Shown: positions 61,700 through 64,000 of the stretch, one piece after another | How positions within the stretch are numbered: position 1 is the first letter of the stretch | Layout: the number at the start of each line of letters is the position of its first letter | NCBI GenBank assembly: GCA_017311315.1 | Contig: CM029654.1 | Location: 25,317,879-25,381,878 of the forward strand | Source of the DNA: Dendrocalamus latiflorus | Lineage: Eukaryota > Streptophyta > Magnoliopsida > Poales > Poaceae | Direction of reading: 5' to 3' | DNA length: 64,000 nt | The notes under the pieces: generated by a model | The model's input: the letters and a program-made list of their open reading frames with translations, nothing else | The model's database searches: none | What the model was told of the DNA's origin: nothing | Translations under genes and position numbers: made by a program

Positions 61700-62745
61700 T
61701 GCGGCTACTTCGATGATGATGTAGACTGGCTTCCACAATAATGGGGTGGCTTGTGATTGGCTAAGAACTTGCTTTAGCCTTTCCTCCAAATATGCTAGCT
61801 TCCCAAAAAATTATGCATGAATATACTCTTTTATGCGCTCCTCACACTCAGCCTTCTATCTCTTCTAGCTCCTATATGAGTTGAAATTGTTTGGGAATCC
61901 CTGCCTCTAGGGAATGTAAACCTCAATGCTTTGTGTATGACCTAGTGCTCCTTGTTTTCCAAGACCGTGGATAATATGCCCATCTCCCTGATGGCTTGGA
62001 AGTTGCCTTGGGAGGATACCACAGTCAACATTTCCTACATGAGGACATGTTATTCTATTTCCTGTGAAGTTATAGACATATTACTTGCCAGGTAGTTCAA
62101 TATCTTACCAAGCATTATGATACTTCCTGGTGGTTCTTGAAGGATATGGCACCTGAAGACGTGGTAGATGTCCTTGCTCTTAATCAGTTTCGGGTGTGCT
62201 CGTTTGTGATCTCGACAAATGGCGGGGAGGCCCCCGACAGGATTGCCTTCTCGTCCTCTCTCCTCCATTGTGGGATTTTACTCGCATACCCAGCGGTACC
62301 AAGTCTGTGGGGATTAGTGTTCTGGGCCTGGATTGCCTTGTGTGCGATGCTTTCTTTGTGGAATTCAACAGTCATCTTCATACCCACAAAGATGTCCCAT
62401 ATATCCGACAGAGGAAGGATATTTCATGAACGATGTCCCATCCTGGTTCACGCACTTTGTGACAAGTATGCTCTTGAAGTTCTTCCTCGCTAGGAGCGCT
62501 TGTCATCGCATGAGGCCCTGGACTTCTTCTCTGATCTTGAAGGACCTTGAGACCTCATCCCAAAGCTACACTTTCTCTTCACGTGTCAAAGACTTCCAGC
62601 TTGGTGTGGTGATGGGAACCCGTTGCCTTGCAACTATACCGTAGGTGGTCTGGAATGCGGTCGCTGCTTTCTTGGGATGTAAAGTGACCCCAACTGGACC
62701 AACCTCCATGATGGTCATTTGGCTCTCAGTCATTTTCGATATGCC
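61700..62745 (-). pseudogene. CACTA accessory ORF, N-terminal part
   Basis: Frame from 62,735: 'MTESQMTIMEVGPVGVTL', 'PSWKSLTREEKVQLWDEVSR', 'FKIREEVQGLMRCQALLARK', then, after a frameshift near 62,390, 'LGTAGYASKIPQWRREDEKA' and 'PPFVEITNEHTRN'. This matches the plant En/Spm (Ptta-type) transposon protein in which a W..L..E...LW motif is followed by a GGY..KIP.W box. It continues with stops to 61,700, where an LTR-like insertion interrupts. Confidence 0.65.
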
Positions 62746-62759
62746 TCAGCCCTTCGCTT

Positions 62760-63407
62760 AGTTGCTCCTTTGGTCTGATCATCGGACACATTTAGCAAAA
62801 TTGAGCCTAAAGACTATGTGGACGCCATCTTGCTTAGTTGCTATTTATGAAGCATTCAAATTGCATTTCAGTATGGGGTATATAAAACACAAACTAAATA
62901 TCATAGATGAAATTTTATTGCTCTCAGGTGTCTTGTGTATCACCAGTAAAATTTTCCACTGCCCTTTTCTAAAGTAAATACCATTTCTTAATATCCAACA
63001 ATTTCACAGATGGACTGCACAAAAACAATATCTAGCAGCATTCTTAGTATTACTTATCCAAAATTTACCAATTGATTCAAAATCATCACCAATTCATATT
63101 CCTAGTAAATGTGAAATCTCTAACCAAACAAATTTCATCACGTCACATTCAAAAAATAGGTAGGCAATAGATTCTTTTCCTGAACATAATAAACAAGTAT
63201 CATTGCCATTTTTCGCCTTTTGCTCAAGTTGTTGCTAGTAAGCAATTTGTTATGAGATAAAAGCCAAAGAAAGACTTGCACCCTAGGAGGGACATAAAGT
63301 TTCCAAATAGCAGGAATATTCATAACAGAGATACTACCAAAATTGACTACCACATAAATGGATAATAGACTCCATAAGAATAGGGTTGGCAACAAAGCTC
63401 GAAGCAT
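62760..63407 (-). pseudogene. L1-type LINE 3' coding end (zf-RVT domain)
   Basis: 'IWKLYVPPRVQVFLWLLSHN' and 'KLLTSNNLSKRR' (63,310-63,210) match the zinc-binding reverse-transcriptase-associated domain at the C-terminus of plant L1 LINE ORF2. Beyond a break near 63,170, 'FVWLEISHLLGIEIG' and 'FCAVHLWNC' continue the domain down to about 62,950. No RT active site is in the window; the copy is truncated and frame-broken. Confidence 0.8.
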
Positions 63408-63720
63408 GCGAGCTGCTCAAACTCGGCTAGTTATGACTTATGAGCTCGGCTCGAGCTCAGCTCATGAAATTAATGAGCCGAGTTGAGTAGCCTACCCAGC
63501 TCGGTAGCTTAACAATCCTAGATTGAGCTAACTCACGAGCCGCTCATTAGCTCGTTAAGACTCGATAAGTAAATACTCATGGGCTCGGTAACTAAATACT
63601 CATGGACTAAATGAAAATTATAGCAAAATAGAAATTTGGACTTCATAAATGTTCTTTTTGTAAGACTTAAACATGACACTAAACTAACATTTTTTTTCAA
63701 GGATGCCATTGAACTAACTT
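63381..63720 (+). mobile_element. hAT-like non-autonomous fragment
   Basis: 'tagggttggcaacaaagctcg' at about 63,381 is followed by repeated forms of gagctcggctcgagctcagctc, a style seen at ends of plant hAT elements. No transposase, and the right end was not found. Confidence 0.4.
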
Positions 63721-64000
63721 AAAAGATAAAATCAAACTCATGAGCATGTTGGAACATACTAACCTCAAAAGTTGTGAGCACATTACAATTTTCTCCTGAA
63801 CATACTAAGTTAAGACATTTGACTGTAAATATAGAAGTCCAAAGCAAACACAAATGGTGTAGATGACAACACGGCCACACTTCATTACATGACAGTATGA
63901 CATAAGGATCTGATTCCACTGGCTAAGAACAGTTGCTTTCAAGAGAAGGGATCAGCTCCCCTTCAAGTTTAGAATAGCATCTTTAGGTAGAGGGGTTCTA
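63721..64000. other. No recognisable gene
   Basis: AT-rich sequence at the window's end. The frame at 63,719-63,919 (-) has no recognisable motif. Confidence 0.3.

Larger units (their letters stand above)
57724..62745 (-). mobile_element. Larger CACTA element, decayed, 5' end missing
   Basis: The left end CACTACCAAAATGGG at 57,724 is followed by subterminal motifs (acagacagttt, atcacagacg, catctgtgat) to about 57,980. The coding remnants are on the minus strand and run from 62,745 down to about 58,430 (two entries below). About 60,000-61,694 is a separate insertion. The right end with its repeats is not present; instead an L1-type LINE follows at about 62,760. The start is like those of the 51.6- and 54.6-kb elements, so all belong to one family. 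Confidence 0.6.

Noticed and set aside
59249..61705. AGGCA at both 59,249 and 61,696 as a target duplication of the LTR-type insertion
   Set aside because: The left copy lies within a continuous CACTA coding stretch, so it cannot be the insertion edge.

Overview
This window is a stretch of plant nuclear genome, almost certainly from a grass (Poaceae). The two intact genes have many GT-AG introns and very GC-rich 5' ends. The rest is the dense, nested mix of transposons usual in grasses: CACTA, hAT and foldback DNA elements, Tourist-like MITEs, Tat-type Ty3/gypsy, SIRE/Maximus-like and other Ty1/copia, and an L1-type LINE. I cannot name the species from sequence alone. I saw no rRNA, tRNA, CRISPR or bacterial-style operon.

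Layout. 1-13,200 is transposon-rich: imperfect ~300-bp repeats (690-1,445), two adjacent foldback elements (4,175-5,745), a (AT)82 microsatellite, a truncated hAT element with a BED zinc finger, and a CACTA element (8,290-11,440, TNP2 transposase on the minus strand). 14,184-18,733 (+) is a 14-exon gene for a coiled-coil protein of the SSX2IP/ADIP (plant Msd1-type) family. About 400 bp past its stop lies a terminal-inverted-repeat element, 19,141-32,033, flanked by an 11-bp near-duplication. A complete but decayed Tat-lineage LTR retrotransposon (20,151-31,186) is inserted inside it. Its gag-pol is on the minus strand. It has an archaeal-type second RNase H and, between pol and the 3' LTR, an antisense gene on the plus strand with its own TATA box.

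32,460-35,335 is a decayed Ty1/copia pol on the minus strand. 35,335-40,840 is a SIRE/Maximus-like remnant holding gag fragments, and a solo LTR of the Tat family sits inside that gag with a perfect ATAAT duplication. 40,850-43,140 looks like LTR-type sequence. 43,486-47,418 (+) is a nine- or ten-exon gene for a plastid ACT-domain protein (ACR11/DS12 type). 48,671-64,000 is again mobile DNA: two MITEs, two complete non-autonomous CACTA elements with 3-bp target duplications (51,618-52,873 and 54,615-56,033), one larger decayed CACTA element coding on the minus strand (57,724-62,745), a LINE 3' end, and a hAT-like fragment.

Only the two host genes look functional. They are unrelated: one is a likely microtubule-nucleation/anchoring protein and the other a likely plastid nitrogen-metabolism regulator. 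The most unusual parts are the antisense gene of the Tat element, the premature stops that are all of the C-to-T/G-to-A type, the microsatellite that expanded inside the LTRs, and the two foldback elements.
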